Of a stretch of DNA of 64,000 nucleotides, positions 25,759 to 34,606 are shown in pieces; position 1 is the stretch's first letter, and every line of letters starts with the position of its first letter. The notes beneath the pieces were generated by a model, which was given only the letters and a program-made list of their open reading frames with translations, was not told where the DNA came from and did no database searches. This stretch comes from Streptosporangium brasiliense (GTDB lineage: Bacteria > Actinomycetota > Actinomycetes > Streptosporangiales > Streptosporangiaceae): the NCBI RefSeq assembly GCF_030811595.1, contig NZ_JAUSRB010000002.1:2790001-2854000 (forward strand), given 5' to 3'. The translations under genes were made by a program, and so were the position numbers.

Positions 25759-26840
25759 CGGGCAAGCGGGTCCGCCTCGTCCTCATCATCGCCGTCGCCG
25801 GGCTCTGCCTGCTCACCCTGGTCCTGGCGCCGATGATGATGATGAGCACCTTCCCCTCCTTCACCGGCGGCGGGCTGCCCGACTGCGAGGAGGTCTCCAG
25901 GGCCGCGGGCGAGCAGTCCGAGGCCGCGGGCTCGGACATCCCGGCGGACTACCTGAAGCTGTACCGCAAGCACGCCGAGAAGATCGGCGTGCAGTGGAAC
26001 GTGCTCGCCGGGGTGGGCAAGCGGGAGACCGACCACGGGCGGTCCACGCTCCCCGGGGTGCGCAGCGGCACCAACTACGCCGGGGCGGCCGGGCCGATGC
26101 AGTTCCTGATCGGCACCTGGGGCGGCAAGGCGAAGATCAAGATTCCGTCGCAGTTCAACGGCTACGCCTCCGACGGCGACGGCGACGGCTGGGCCGACGT
26201 CTACAACCCGGCCGACGCCATCCTGGGCGCGGCGAAGATGCTCAAGCGCAACGGCGCGCCGGAGGACGTGCGGCGTTCGCTGTTCGTCTACAACCGGGCC
26301 TGGTGGTACGTCGACCAGGTCATGGAGATCGCCGAGAAATATGCCAAGGACGGCGCGGTCAGCGTCCCGCCGGAGGCGGAGGCGGCCTGCGACGAGCCCC
26401 TGGTGGCGGCGGCGCCCACCGAGACGGTCGCCGGGATCCTGGACTACGCGCTGGCCCAGCGCGGCAAGCCGTACCTGTGGGGCGGCACCGGACCGGATGC
26501 CTTCGACTGCTCGGGGATCATCTACATGGCCTACCGGAGCGTCGGCCTGACCATCCCGCGCACGACCTTCGGTCAGTGGCCCTTCGGCGAGAAGATCGCG
26601 CCGGGCGACGAGCAGGCCGGGGATCTGGTCTTCTTCAACGCGGGGCCGGGCACCGGGGTCGACCGGCCCGGTCACGTGGGAATGGTGGTCTCACCGGGCA
26701 AGATGGTCGAGGCGAGGTGCCGGCTGTGCGGGCCGATCAAGGTCACCACCTATCGGGACCGCATCGGCATCGTGGGGTTCACCCGGCCGCTGCAGAACCC
26801 CGATGTTCTCGCACAGCTCAGGTTGAAGGAGCAGGGCTGA
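25755..26840 (+). CDS. Lytic transglycosylase-NlpC/P60 cell-wall hydrolase (VirB1/TcpG-like)
   Basis: 361 residues. After an N-terminal membrane helix, a goose-lysozyme/SLT-like domain spans about residues 65-200. Its candidate catalytic Glu91 is in GVGKRETDHG, and AAGPMQFLIGTWG and VYNPADAILGAAKML are also present. An NlpC/P60 peptidase covers about 225-355 with catalytic Cys252 in FDCSG, then GHVGMVVSPG. This two-domain hydrolase is the standard wall-opening enzyme of Gram-positive type IV systems. Overlaps the preceding gene by four bases. Confidence 0.9.
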   Translation: MTGKRVRLVLIIAVAGLCLLTLVLAPMMMMSTFPSFTGGGLPDCEEVSRAAGEQSEAAGSDIPADYLKLYRKHAEKIGVQWNVLAGVGKRETDHGRSTLPGVRSGTNYAGAAGPMQFLIGTWGGKAKIKIPSQFNGYASDGDGDGWADVYNPADAILGAAKMLKRNGAPEDVRRSLFVYNRAWWYVDQVMEIAEKYAKDGAVSVPPEAEAACDEPLVAAAPTETVAGILDYALAQRGKPYLWGGTGPDAFDCSGIIYMAYRSVGLTIPRTTFGQWPFGEKIAPGDEQAGDLVFFNAGPGTGVDRPGHVGMVVSPGKMVEARCRLCGPIKVTTYRDRIGIVGFTRPLQNPDVLAQLRLKEQG

Positions 26841-26854
26841 CAGAATCGAGGGCC

Positions 26855-27247
26855 ATGGACAAGGTCGTTGTGGGAGCCGCGATCGTCGACGGCAGCGGCA
26901 GGTTGCTCGCCGCCCAGCGCGCCGAGCCTCCCGAACTCGCCGGTGGCTGGGAGCTGCCCGGTGGAAAGGTCGACCCGGGGGAAGACGATCGGACGGCGCT
27001 GATCCGGGAGTGCCAGGAGGAGCTCGGCGTCCTGGTCGAGGCCGGGGCGCAGATCGGCGGCGACTGGCCGCTGTCGAGCGGTTACGTGCTCCGGGTGTGG
27101 CTGGCCGAGATCGTGGAGGGCGAGCCGGAGGCCAAGGAGCACCTGGACCTGCGCTGGCTGCCCATGGACGAGCTGTATGACGTGCCGTGGCTGCCCGCGG
27201 ACCTGCCGATCGTGCGCGCCGTACAAGGTCAGCTCCGCGAGGGTTGA
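26855..27247 (+). CDS. NUDIX hydrolase (MutT/CTP-pyrophosphohydrolase type)
   Basis: 130 residues with an intact Nudix box running from GGKVDPGEDD to RECQEELGV (about residues 35-58). The N-terminus VVVGAAIVDGSGRLLAAQRA and end PWLPADLPIVRAV resemble the MutT-like (deoxy)CTP diphosphatase group of actinobacteria. The likely role is nucleotide-pool sanitation in the cytosol. It begins 15 bp after the wall hydrolase and may be co-transcribed, but there is no functional link to secretion. The substrate is uncertain. Confidence 0.88.
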   Translation: MDKVVVGAAIVDGSGRLLAAQRAEPPELAGGWELPGGKVDPGEDDRTALIRECQEELGVLVEAGAQIGGDWPLSSGYVLRVWLAEIVEGEPEAKEHLDLRWLPMDELYDVPWLPADLPIVRAVQGQLREG

Positions 27248-27324
27248 GCGGCTACGCATTGTGACATAACAATAGCGGGATGTGTCGTTGGCGTACGTCC
27301 GTATCGGGGGATCGGAGAAGTGCG

Positions 27325-28788
27325 GTGACCGGATGGTGGCAGCGTGCCCGGGTCGTGTCGGCCCTGGGGACGGGGGCGCTCGTGCTGGGCGGAGGACCGG
27401 CCGTGTACGCGGTCGGGGCGGACGACCCCGCCACGTTCCCCGCCGAGGCGGCCGAGGCCGACGAGCTCAACTCCTGGTCCCAGTGGGTCCGCGCCGACGA
27501 CGTGATCCGGTTCCGGGTGTGGCTGGAGGGGTCCGGCACCGACGCGCGGCTGGCGGTGGAGACCACGCCCGCCGAGGCGCTCAGAAGCATCGAGTGCCCG
27601 CAGGAGGCCGGCGCCCAGGTGCCGCCCGGCGGCGGCGCCCAGATGTGCTCCCTCGGGGTGGTCGACACGCGCAGGTCGGTTGACGTGCTGCTCACGATGC
27701 CCGACCAGGACGAGGACATCGAGCTGACCGCGGTGGCCCGGATGCGCAACCGCGACGGCGTGTGGATCACGCACACGGCCCGGACCACGATCGAGAACCC
27801 GGCCTCCAGGATCGCCGAGATCATGAAGGCGGCGCAGACCGTCGGGGCCGACCCCGTCCTGCCCCGGCCCGCCCCGAACGTGCCCCCGCTGCCTCCGGGC
27901 AGCCCCGCGGGGGCGTCGGGGAGCGCGGAGGCGGCGGGACAGGCCGGGCCGGCCGGTGCCGCGACGGCCGCGGACCGGCCGTCCACGCCGCCCGCCTCGC
28001 CGGTGACGTCGCACGGCCCCGCGGACCCGGGGCAGGCCCCCCAGATCCCGCAGAGCCTGCCGGAGCCGGTCGCACCGCTGAACCCGCCGGCGCTCGCGGC
28101 GCCGCAGGTTCTGGGGGAGCCCGGGGCGCGGGCGGTGCCGCCGGACCCGCGGCTGAAGGGCGGGGAGGGCATGCGGATGACCCTGGAGGAGGCCCCGGCG
28201 CCTCGGGGGAGCGTCGCTGTGTCCGGAGGATCCCGGACCGAGCAGGCCGGGCCGGAGGTCTCCGGCACCCCGAGCGCCGCGCCGGACCGGGGCGGGGCGT
28301 CCGCCGGCCCGCTCCGGCCGGAGAGGGTGGCGGCGCGGCGGGCCGGGCGGCGGGAGGAGGCCGCGGCCACCAGGGCGGAGACGGTGTCGCGGCGCTCGGC
28401 GGAGCTGGCCGAGGCCGGGCAGATGCCCCCGCTGACGGGAGAGGTGCCGCAGCTGCCGGGGCCGATGCCGCAGGCGCCGGGACCGATGCCGCAGGCACCG
28501 GGGCAGCCGCTCCAGGTGTGGGACGACCCGAATCTCCGGATGCCGCTGGCCGCGCCGGCCGCGTCGCCGCCGTCGGCGGCCACGACGGACCCGCAGCCCC
28601 TGGGCGCGCCGCTGCCCCGGGACGTCGACGGGCCGGGCCGGGAGATCGGGCCGGTCGCCGAGTCGGGTCCGCTGCTGACCGGGATGCGAGGACTGCCCGC
28701 GGTGGGGACCGCGATCGGGGGCCTGCTGGGGCTGCTCTGGCTGCAGATGAAGGTCCAGCGCCGGCGTGAGTCGCGACCTGTGTTGTAA
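27325..28788 (+). CDS. Secreted, proline-rich, C-terminally anchored protein of unknown function
   Basis: 487 residues from a GTG with GGAGAAG before it. A signal peptide (about residues 1-28, VVSALGTGALVLGGG) is followed by a folded domain of about 140 residues with two cysteines (IECPQE and MCSLGV). A long Pro/Ala/Gly-rich stalk comes next, with PMPQAPGPMPQAPG repeats near residues 395-410. A weak C-terminal membrane helix (GTAIGGLLGLLWLQM) and a basic tail end the protein. I do not recognise the folded domain. The architecture is that of a cell-surface protein. Confidence 0.65.
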   Translation: MTGWWQRARVVSALGTGALVLGGGPAVYAVGADDPATFPAEAAEADELNSWSQWVRADDVIRFRVWLEGSGTDARLAVETTPAEALRSIECPQEAGAQVPPGGGAQMCSLGVVDTRRSVDVLLTMPDQDEDIELTAVARMRNRDGVWITHTARTTIENPASRIAEIMKAAQTVGADPVLPRPAPNVPPLPPGSPAGASGSAEAAGQAGPAGAATAADRPSTPPASPVTSHGPADPGQAPQIPQSLPEPVAPLNPPALAAPQVLGEPGARAVPPDPRLKGGEGMRMTLEEAPAPRGSVAVSGGSRTEQAGPEVSGTPSAAPDRGGASAGPLRPERVAARRAGRREEAAATRAETVSRRSAELAEAGQMPPLTGEVPQLPGPMPQAPGPMPQAPGQPLQVWDDPNLRMPLAAPAASPPSAATTDPQPLGAPLPRDVDGPGREIGPVAESGPLLTGMRGLPAVGTAIGGLLGLLWLQMKVQRRRESRPVL

Positions 28789-28866
28789 AAAGCGCTTTGC
28801 TGTTACTTTTGCCCAACTAGTATTTTCCTTGACTCAGCCTGTTTGGGAAATCCGCGGAGGGCACCG

Positions 28867-30612
28867 GTGACGCGATCACGGCGTACGGCGGCCGTCTCCG
28901 CCGTTGTCATGTCCTTGGGGCTGAGCGGCGCGCTGCTGCTGGCCGCGGCGCCCCTCACCACCTCCACCCCGGCCGGCGCGGCCACCCGCCTGGTCGCCGT
29001 CGACCCCTCCGAGATCCCGGGCTGTGACGCCGATCCGGCGGGGCCGTGCGAGGAGCCCACGCCGATCGTCACCGTCACGGTCACCGAGGACCCCGGGCAG
29101 GAGCCGCCGCCGACCACCCCGGTGCCGCAGAAGACGGTGACCACCACGGTCACCGTCCCCCCGAAGACGACGACCCCGAAGCCTCCCAAGACCACGGCCC
29201 CGCCGGCGACGACCGCCCCGCCGGTCGTCCCGCCGCCGTCGAACTCGGCCCCCATCGAGCCGCCTCCCGTCGTCGACACGCAGCCGCCGACGCCCGAGGA
29301 GTCGGAGTCGGAGGTCGTCTTCCCCACCACGGAGCAGAGTCCGACCGAGCTCCCCACGGCCACGCCCGCGCCGACCAACGCCCCGACGTTCGAGGACACC
29401 ACCCCGGCCCCGGTGCCCTACGAGATCCGCAACGCCAACTCCGAGTTCGACAGCGCCACGCTGAGCAGCCAGCTCGCCATCCCGGCGCTGATCCTCGTGC
29501 TGCTGGTGCTGTTCGCCGTGCTGATCTTCGAGGGCAGGCTGCGCCGCCTGGCCCACGCCGCGGCCATCCGCCGCGCCGGCCCCCGCGCCCTGGGCCACCA
29601 GCGAGGCGACGCCATGGGCCCGATGGGCTACCCGATCGGCCCCGGCTACGGACCGGCGCCCGGCTTCCCGCACGGCACCTACCAGAGCGGTACGGCCTAC
29701 GCCCCGATAATCAGCTTCGTCCCCATGCAGATGTACGCCCCGGCCTATCCGGAGGAGTACGCGCCGGAGCAGTATCCCCAGGCGTACGAGCAGTCCACGG
29801 CCTACCCGCCTCAGCCGGGCTACGACCAGCCGGGCCATGAGCAGTTCCAGCCCGGCTACGACCAGCCGCAGGGCTACGGCCGGCAGCCCGTCGGCTACAT
29901 GGAGCACCCGCAGGGGCAGGCGCCCCACGGGCCGATGGGGCCGGAGGCCCCCTTCCACGGCGCCGCGCCGTACGGCCCTCCGGGGGACTTCCCCCAGGGC
30001 GGCCCGTCGTTCCCGGGCGGTCCCGGTCCTCAGGGCGGCCTCGGTCTCCAGGGCGGTCCCGGTCTCCAGGGCGGCCCGCCGTCCCCGGACGACCCCGGTC
30101 CCCAGGGCGGCCAGGCCGTCCCGCAGGGGCCCGGTGAGTTCCCCGGCGCGCCGTTCCCGCAGGAACCGCCGTACGTCCGTAGCCACGCCCAGGAGCCGTT
30201 CCCTCCCGGCCCGGACCAGTTCCGCGACCACCCGCGGCCGGGCCGGCCCGACGACCTCCTCCCCGGCGCGCCCGGCGGCCTCCCCCAGGGCGGTCCGCCC
30301 CCGCACGGCGCCGAGCCCTTCCACCCGGACGGTCCGCCGTTCCCGGGCGGCCCCGGTCTCCAGGGCGGTCCGTCCCCGCAGGGGCCCGGTCTCCAGGGCG
30401 GTCCGGCCGTCCCGCAGGGGCCCGGTGAGTTCCCCGGCGCGCCGTTCCCGCTGGAGCCGCCGCACGCCGGTGACCCGGGCCGGGGGCCGTTCCCCGGCCA
30501 GGAGCCCCTCGTCGGCCCGCCGCCCGCCGAGCCCACCGCCACGGCGGTCTACCCTCTGCCCGGGCAGGAGAGCGGAAAGAAGAGACGCGGGCTGTTCCGC
30601 CGCTCCAAGTGA
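28867..30612 (+). CDS. Surface protein: Thr/Pro stalk, membrane helix, Gly/Pro/Gln-rich cytosolic tail
   Basis: 581 residues. A signal peptide (about residues 1-40), a Thr/Pro/Val-rich extracellular stalk (about 60-185) and one membrane helix (LAIPALILVLLVLFAVLIFE, about 203-222) are followed by some 350 cytosolic residues. These are rich in Gly, Pro, Tyr and Gln, with collagen-like GPGLQGGP units and duplicated AVPQGPGEFPGAPFP blocks, and end KKRRGLFRRSK. The family is unknown. The GTG at 28867 follows a CGGAGGG site. The 78-bp gap before it is AT-rich, so it probably has its own promoter. Confidence 0.65.
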   Translation: MTRSRRTAAVSAVVMSLGLSGALLLAAAPLTTSTPAGAATRLVAVDPSEIPGCDADPAGPCEEPTPIVTVTVTEDPGQEPPPTTPVPQKTVTTTVTVPPKTTTPKPPKTTAPPATTAPPVVPPPSNSAPIEPPPVVDTQPPTPEESESEVVFPTTEQSPTELPTATPAPTNAPTFEDTTPAPVPYEIRNANSEFDSATLSSQLAIPALILVLLVLFAVLIFEGRLRRLAHAAAIRRAGPRALGHQRGDAMGPMGYPIGPGYGPAPGFPHGTYQSGTAYAPIISFVPMQMYAPAYPEEYAPEQYPQAYEQSTAYPPQPGYDQPGHEQFQPGYDQPQGYGRQPVGYMEHPQGQAPHGPMGPEAPFHGAAPYGPPGDFPQGGPSFPGGPGPQGGLGLQGGPGLQGGPPSPDDPGPQGGQAVPQGPGEFPGAPFPQEPPYVRSHAQEPFPPGPDQFRDHPRPGRPDDLLPGAPGGLPQGGPPPHGAEPFHPDGPPFPGGPGLQGGPSPQGPGLQGGPAVPQGPGEFPGAPFPLEPPHAGDPGRGPFPGQEPLVGPPPAEPTATAVYPLPGQESGKKRRGLFRRSK

Positions 30613-30649
30613 CGGCGCCGGCGCGCCCCGCCCGACCACGTTGGGGACG

Positions 30650-30836
30650 CGCCGGATCGGCCCTGGAGAGTTCGTGGCGCGAGGTGACCCCAAGCTTCGG
30701 GGTAGGCCCGGCAGAGGTGATATTCCACCGTGTGGGGGCTCAGGAACAGCTGTGATGCGATCTCACGGCTGCTGACCCCTGCGGCGGCCGGCCGTACGAT
30801 CCGCCGCTCCTGCGAGGTGAGCCGGCCGCCGGATCC
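30650..30836 (-). pseudogene. LuxR-type helix-turn-helix remnant with a frameshift
   Basis: On the minus strand one frame reads LTSQERRIVRPAAAGVSSRE, then IASQLFLSPHTVEYHLCRAY, a textbook GerE/LuxR C-terminal domain. It then runs into nonsense; the expected continuation PKLGVTSRHELSRA is in the next frame. Skipping one G near 30697-30702 joins them. No N-terminal receiver or sensor part is present, and the sdhB terminator stands where it would be. A decayed fragment of a LuxR regulator is the simplest reading. The rest of 30613-30970 holds only the terminator. Confidence 0.75.
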
Positions 30837-30883
30837 GACGGCGTGGAACCGCACGGCGCCAACGGCTACCTCATCCACCGGTC

Positions 30884-30934
30884 CCTGTCCGACAGCGCCG
30901 GCCGCGTGGACGCGGGCCGGCGCTGTCGGACAGG
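30884..30934 (-). terminator. 20-bp-stem terminator of the first sdh operon
   Basis: A perfect 20-bp inverted repeat (left arm 30884-30903 cctgtccgacagcgccggcc; right arm 30915-30934) with an 11-base loop, 36 bp past the sdhB stop on the minus strand. Confidence 0.85.
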
Positions 30935-30970
30935 TGCGGCGCTGGTAGGGGACGGGCTCGCAGGGGAGGG

Positions 30971-31732
30971 TCAGCTCTTCGAGCCGGACCTCTTGAAGAT
31001 CTTGTTGCCCAGCCAGACCAGCGGGTCGTAGCGGCGGTCGACCACGCGTTCCTTCATCGGGATCAGCGCGTTGTCGGTGATCTTGATGTGCTCGGGGCAG
31101 ACCTCGGTGCAGCACTTGGTGATGTTGCAGTAGCCCAGGCCGTGCTCCTCCTGGGCGGCGTCCTTGCGGTCGGTCACGTCATAGGGGTGCATGTCCAGCT
31201 CGGCGATCCGCATCAGGAAGCGCGGACCGGCGAAGTTGGTCTTGTTCTCCTCGTGGTCACGGATCACGTGGCAGACGTTGTTGCACATGAAGCACTCGAT
31301 GCACTTGCGGAACTCCTGGGACCGCTCGACGTCGATCTGCTGCATGCGGTATTCGCCGGGCTTCACGTCCGACGGCGGGGTGAAGGAGGGGATCTCCCGG
31401 GCCTTCTGGTAGTTGAACGACACGTCCGTGACCAGGTCCTTGATCACCGGGAACGTCCGCATGGGCGTCACCGTGATCGTCTCGTCCTCCGTGAAGGTGG
31501 ACATCCGGGTCATGCAGCCGAGCCGGGGCTTGCCGTTGATCTCCATGGAACAGGAGCCGCACTTGCCGGCCTTGCAGTTCCAGCGGACCGCCAGGTCGGG
31601 GGCCTGGGTGGCCTGGAGCCGGTGGATGATGTCGAGGACGACCTCGCCCTCGTTCACCTCGACGGTGAAGTCCTCCAGCTTGCCCTCGCCGCCCTCGCCC
31701 CGCCACACGCGGAACTTCGCCTTGTAACTCAT
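30971..31732 (-). CDS. sdhB: Succinate dehydrogenase iron-sulfur subunit (Sdh1-type)
   Basis: 253 residues; passes electrons from the flavoprotein to quinone. The [2Fe-2S] cysteines are in CKAGKCGSC and the following GCMTRM. The [4Fe-4S] and [3Fe-4S] ligands lie in CIECFMCNNVCH and CCTEVCPEH. Last gene of an sdhC-sdhA-sdhB minus-strand operon; the ATG at 31732 is 2 bp after the sdhA stop. The open frame further upstream is not homologous. Close in style to mycobacterial Sdh1 (Rv0247c), and clearly different from the second SdhB in this window. Confidence 0.94.
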   Translation of the reverse strand: MSYKAKFRVWRGEGGEGKLEDFTVEVNEGEVVLDIIHRLQATQAPDLAVRWNCKAGKCGSCSMEINGKPRLGCMTRMSTFTEDETITVTPMRTFPVIKDLVTDVSFNYQKAREIPSFTPPSDVKPGEYRMQQIDVERSQEFRKCIECFMCNNVCHVIRDHEENKTNFAGPRFLMRIAELDMHPYDVTDRKDAAQEEHGLGYCNITKCCTEVCPEHIKITDNALIPMKERVVDRRYDPLVWLGNKIFKRSGSKS

Positions 31733-31734
31733 GG

Positions 31735-33627
31735 CTACTCCTTGACCAACGCGTCGAAGTCGGCCAGCTCTTCCTGGGTGATGTACTTCTTCAGCTCGTC
31801 CCGATCGAACAGCGTGATCAGGTCCTCGCGCATCGAGGGCTGGACCTTCTCCTCGACGGTCACACCGGAGCCGTCGGGGGACAGGCCGCACACCAGGAGC
31901 TTGCGGCGCCACTCGGCCGACATGCCGGGGAAGTCGTCGCGGGTGTGGCCGCCGCGGCTCTCCTGGCGGATCAGGGCCGCCTTGGCCACGCACTCGGAGA
32001 CCAGGAGCATGTTGCGCAGGTCGAGGGAGAGGTGCCAGCCCGGGTTGTAGATCCGGCTGCCGGGCGCCCCGACCCCCTGGGCCCGCTCCTTGAGCTTGCC
32101 CACCGCCTCCAGCGCCTCGGTGACCTCCTCGGCCTTGCGGATGATGCCGACCAGCTCGTTCATCGTCCGCTGCAGCTCCTGGTGGACCTCGTAGGGGTTC
32201 TCGCCCCCGCGCTCCAGCGGGGCGAGCGCCTCCGCCTTCGCGGCGTCCACCGAGTCCTGGGAGATCTTCGGCCGGGCGGCGAGCCCGTCCACGTACGAGG
32301 CCGCTCCGGCGCCCGCGCGGCGGCCGAACACCAGCAGGTCCGACAGCGAGTTGCCGCCGAGCCGGTTGGAGCCGTGCATGCCGCCGGAGACCTCGCCCGC
32401 CGCGAACAGGCCGGGGACGTCCGCCGCGCCGGTGTCGGCGTCGACCTCGACGCCGCCCATGATGTAGTGGCAGGTCGGCCCGACCTGCATGGCTTCCTTG
32501 GTGATGTCGACGTCGGCCAGCTCCTTGAACTGGTGGTGCATCGACGGCAGCCGCCGGATGATCTCGGCGGCCGGGAGCCGGGTGGAGACGTCGAGGTAGA
32601 CGCCGCCCTGTGGGGATCCGCGGCCGGCCTTCACCTCGGAGTTGATGGCCCGCGCCACCTCGTCACGGGGGAGCAGCTCCGGCGGACGGCGGTTGTTGGC
32701 CTGGTCGGTGTACCAGCGGTCGCCCTCCTCCTCGGTGGTGGCGTATTTGTCCTTGAACACCTCGGGGATGTAGTCGAACATGAAGCGCTTGCCCTCGGAG
32801 TTCTTCAGCACCCCGCCGTCGCCGCGGACGGACTCGGTGACGAGGATGCCGCGGACCGACGGCGGCCAGACCATCCCGGTGGGATGGAACTGGATGAACT
32901 CCATGTTGATCAGCTTCGCCCCGGCCAGCAGCGCCAGCGCGTGGCCGTCCCCGGTGTACTCCCAGGAGTTGGAGGTCACCACGTAGGACTTGCCGATGCC
33001 GCCGGTGGCCAGCACGACCGCGGGGGCGTCGAACAGGATGAGCCTGCCGTTCTCCCGCCAGTAGCCGAAGGCGCCGGAGATCGCGTCCCCGTCCTTGAGC
33101 AGGCGGGTCACCGTGCACTCCTGGAAGACCTTGATGTAGGCCTCGGCGTCGCCGTGCAGCTTCTCGTCCTCCTGCTGGAGCGCGACCACCCGCTGCTGCA
33201 GGGTGCGGATCAGCTCCAGGCCGGTACGGTCGCCGACGTGGGCCAGCCGGGGGTATTCGTGCCCGCCGAAGTTACGCTGGCTGATCTTGCCGTCCTTGGT
33301 GCGGTCGAACAGCGCGCCCCACGCCTCCAGCTCCCAGACCCGGTCAGGGGCCTCCTTGGCGTGCAGCTCGGCCATCCGCCAGTTGTTGAGGAACTTGCCG
33401 CCGCGCATGGTGTCGCGGAAGTGCACCATCCAGTTGTCGGCGCTGTTGACGTTGCCCATGGCGGCGGCCGCGCCGCCCTCGGCCATGACGGTGTGCGCCT
33501 TGCCGAACAGCGACTTGCAGACGATCGCCGTCCGCTTGCCCTGCTGGCGGGCCTCGATGGCCGCCCGCAGTCCTGCCCCGCCGGCGCCGATGACGACGAC
33601 GTCGTATTCGTGACGCTCGATTTCCAC
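31735..33627 (-). CDS. sdhA: Succinate dehydrogenase flavoprotein subunit (Sdh1-type)
   Basis: 630 residues. The FAD dinucleotide fold is VVIGAGGAGLRAAIEARQQG at residues 11-30. The segment GKAHTVMAEGG holds the histidine that binds FAD covalently in this family. HPTGMV, GGNSLSDLLVFGRRAG and the late catalytic-domain motif SRGGHTRDD are present. Oxidises succinate to fumarate. GTG start; 9 bp downstream of the membrane-anchor gene. Matches mycobacterial Sdh1 (Rv0248c) style. Confidence 0.95.
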   Translation of the reverse strand: MEIERHEYDVVVIGAGGAGLRAAIEARQQGKRTAIVCKSLFGKAHTVMAEGGAAAAMGNVNSADNWMVHFRDTMRGGKFLNNWRMAELHAKEAPDRVWELEAWGALFDRTKDGKISQRNFGGHEYPRLAHVGDRTGLELIRTLQQRVVALQQEDEKLHGDAEAYIKVFQECTVTRLLKDGDAISGAFGYWRENGRLILFDAPAVVLATGGIGKSYVVTSNSWEYTGDGHALALLAGAKLINMEFIQFHPTGMVWPPSVRGILVTESVRGDGGVLKNSEGKRFMFDYIPEVFKDKYATTEEEGDRWYTDQANNRRPPELLPRDEVARAINSEVKAGRGSPQGGVYLDVSTRLPAAEIIRRLPSMHHQFKELADVDITKEAMQVGPTCHYIMGGVEVDADTGAADVPGLFAAGEVSGGMHGSNRLGGNSLSDLLVFGRRAGAGAASYVDGLAARPKISQDSVDAAKAEALAPLERGGENPYEVHQELQRTMNELVGIIRKAEEVTEALEAVGKLKERAQGVGAPGSRIYNPGWHLSLDLRNMLLVSECVAKAALIRQESRGGHTRDDFPGMSAEWRRKLLVCGLSPDGSGVTVEEKVQPSMREDLITLFDRDELKKYITQEELADFDALVKE

Positions 33628-33636
33628 AGCTGATCC

Positions 33637-34425
33637 TTATGCGAACGGGAAGTTGATGATGCCCTTGGCGACCAGCCGGACGTAGAGGTCGGCGCCCATG
33701 ACCGAGAACATCGAGATCAGCGCCAGTTCCTGGTGCTTGGCGTTGAGCTTGGAGACGAAGCCCCACGCCTTGTAGCGGACGGGGTGCTTGGAGAAGTGGT
33801 TCAGGCGCCCGGCCGTGATGTGGCGGCAGGAGTGGCACGACAGCGTGTACAGGTTGATCAGTACGGCGTTGACGATGAGGATCCACGTCCCGAGCCCCGC
33901 CGGCCTGCCGATGAGGGCCTTCACCGCGTCGATGGCGAGGATCAGGCCGACCACGATCGCCGCGTAGAAGAAGTAGCGGTGGATGTTCTGCAGGATCAGC
34001 GGGAAGCGGGACTCGCCGGTGTATTTGCCGTGCGGCTCGTTGACCGCGCAGGCCGGGGGCGACAGCCAGAAGCCCCGGTAGTAGGCCTTGCGGTAGTAGT
34101 AGCAGGTGAAGCGGAAGCCGGCGGGCAGCCCCAGGATCAGCAGGCCCGGCGGCAGGGTGTACCAGTCACCGAAGGGCGCGAAGCCGAACAGCCGCGACTC
34201 CGGCGGGCAGCTCGCCTCCGCCAGACACGGGGAGGCGAACGGGGCATGGTACGGGGACACGAAGAAGTCCGCGTCGAAGATCGCCCACGTCGCGTAGACG
34301 AGGAACGCCGTGAAGATGATGAAAGTGATCAGTGGATAGCGCCACCACGGATCGGTACGCAGAGTGCGCTCCTTGATCTGCGCACGCTGCCTTCTGGCCG
34401 GGCTGTCGGCCGTTGTCTGGGTCAT
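33637..34425 (-). CDS. sdhC: Succinate dehydrogenase membrane-anchor / cytochrome b subunit (Sdh1-type)
   Basis: 262 residues with about five membrane helices. The first is PLITFIIFTAFLVYATWAIF. Characteristic features are FRFTCYYYRKAYYRGFW, YTLSCHSCRHITAGR and several candidate haem histidines. This is the Rv0249c-like anchor found only with the Sdh1-type SdhAB pair. First gene of the operon; the ATG at 34425 follows GGAGAGG. Its upstream region carries two CRP-like palindromes. Confidence 0.86.
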   Translation of the reverse strand: MTQTTADSPARRQRAQIKERTLRTDPWWRYPLITFIIFTAFLVYATWAIFDADFFVSPYHAPFASPCLAEASCPPESRLFGFAPFGDWYTLPPGLLILGLPAGFRFTCYYYRKAYYRGFWLSPPACAVNEPHGKYTGESRFPLILQNIHRYFFYAAIVVGLILAIDAVKALIGRPAGLGTWILIVNAVLINLYTLSCHSCRHITAGRLNHFSKHPVRYKAWGFVSKLNAKHQELALISMFSVMGADLYVRLVAKGIINFPFA

Positions 34426-34571
34426 CGGAGACCTCTCCACCTCCCGCGGACCCTACTCACCGGGGGGTCCGGGTCGTTTCAGTTGTGCCGCGCGCTGGGC
34501 CATGGTCGCGCCGGCTCACACGTGCGCGCGCGTTATTGGTGGGGATACGTTACGACGGAGCCCGGGGATTA

Positions 34572-34587
34572 TGTGAGAAGGGTCACT
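34572..34587. promoter_or_regulatory. CRP-like site 1 upstream of sdh1
   Basis: TGTGAGAAGGGTCACT contains a perfect GTGA-N6-TCAC palindrome, the core of CRP/FNR-family operators. It lies about 147 bp before the sdhC start codon. One terminal base departs from TGTGA-N6-TCACA. Confidence 0.55.
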
Positions 34588-34606
34588 CACATTTTCACTG
34601 ACCGGA

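Noticed and set aside
26855-27247. NUDIX hydrolase as a functional part of the secretion system
   Set aside because: Close spacing suggests co-transcription at most; nothing in the family links it to secretion.
15875-30612. Integrative conjugative element
   Set aside because: No integrase, excisionase, relaxase, replication gene, tRNA or flanking direct repeats seen in the window.
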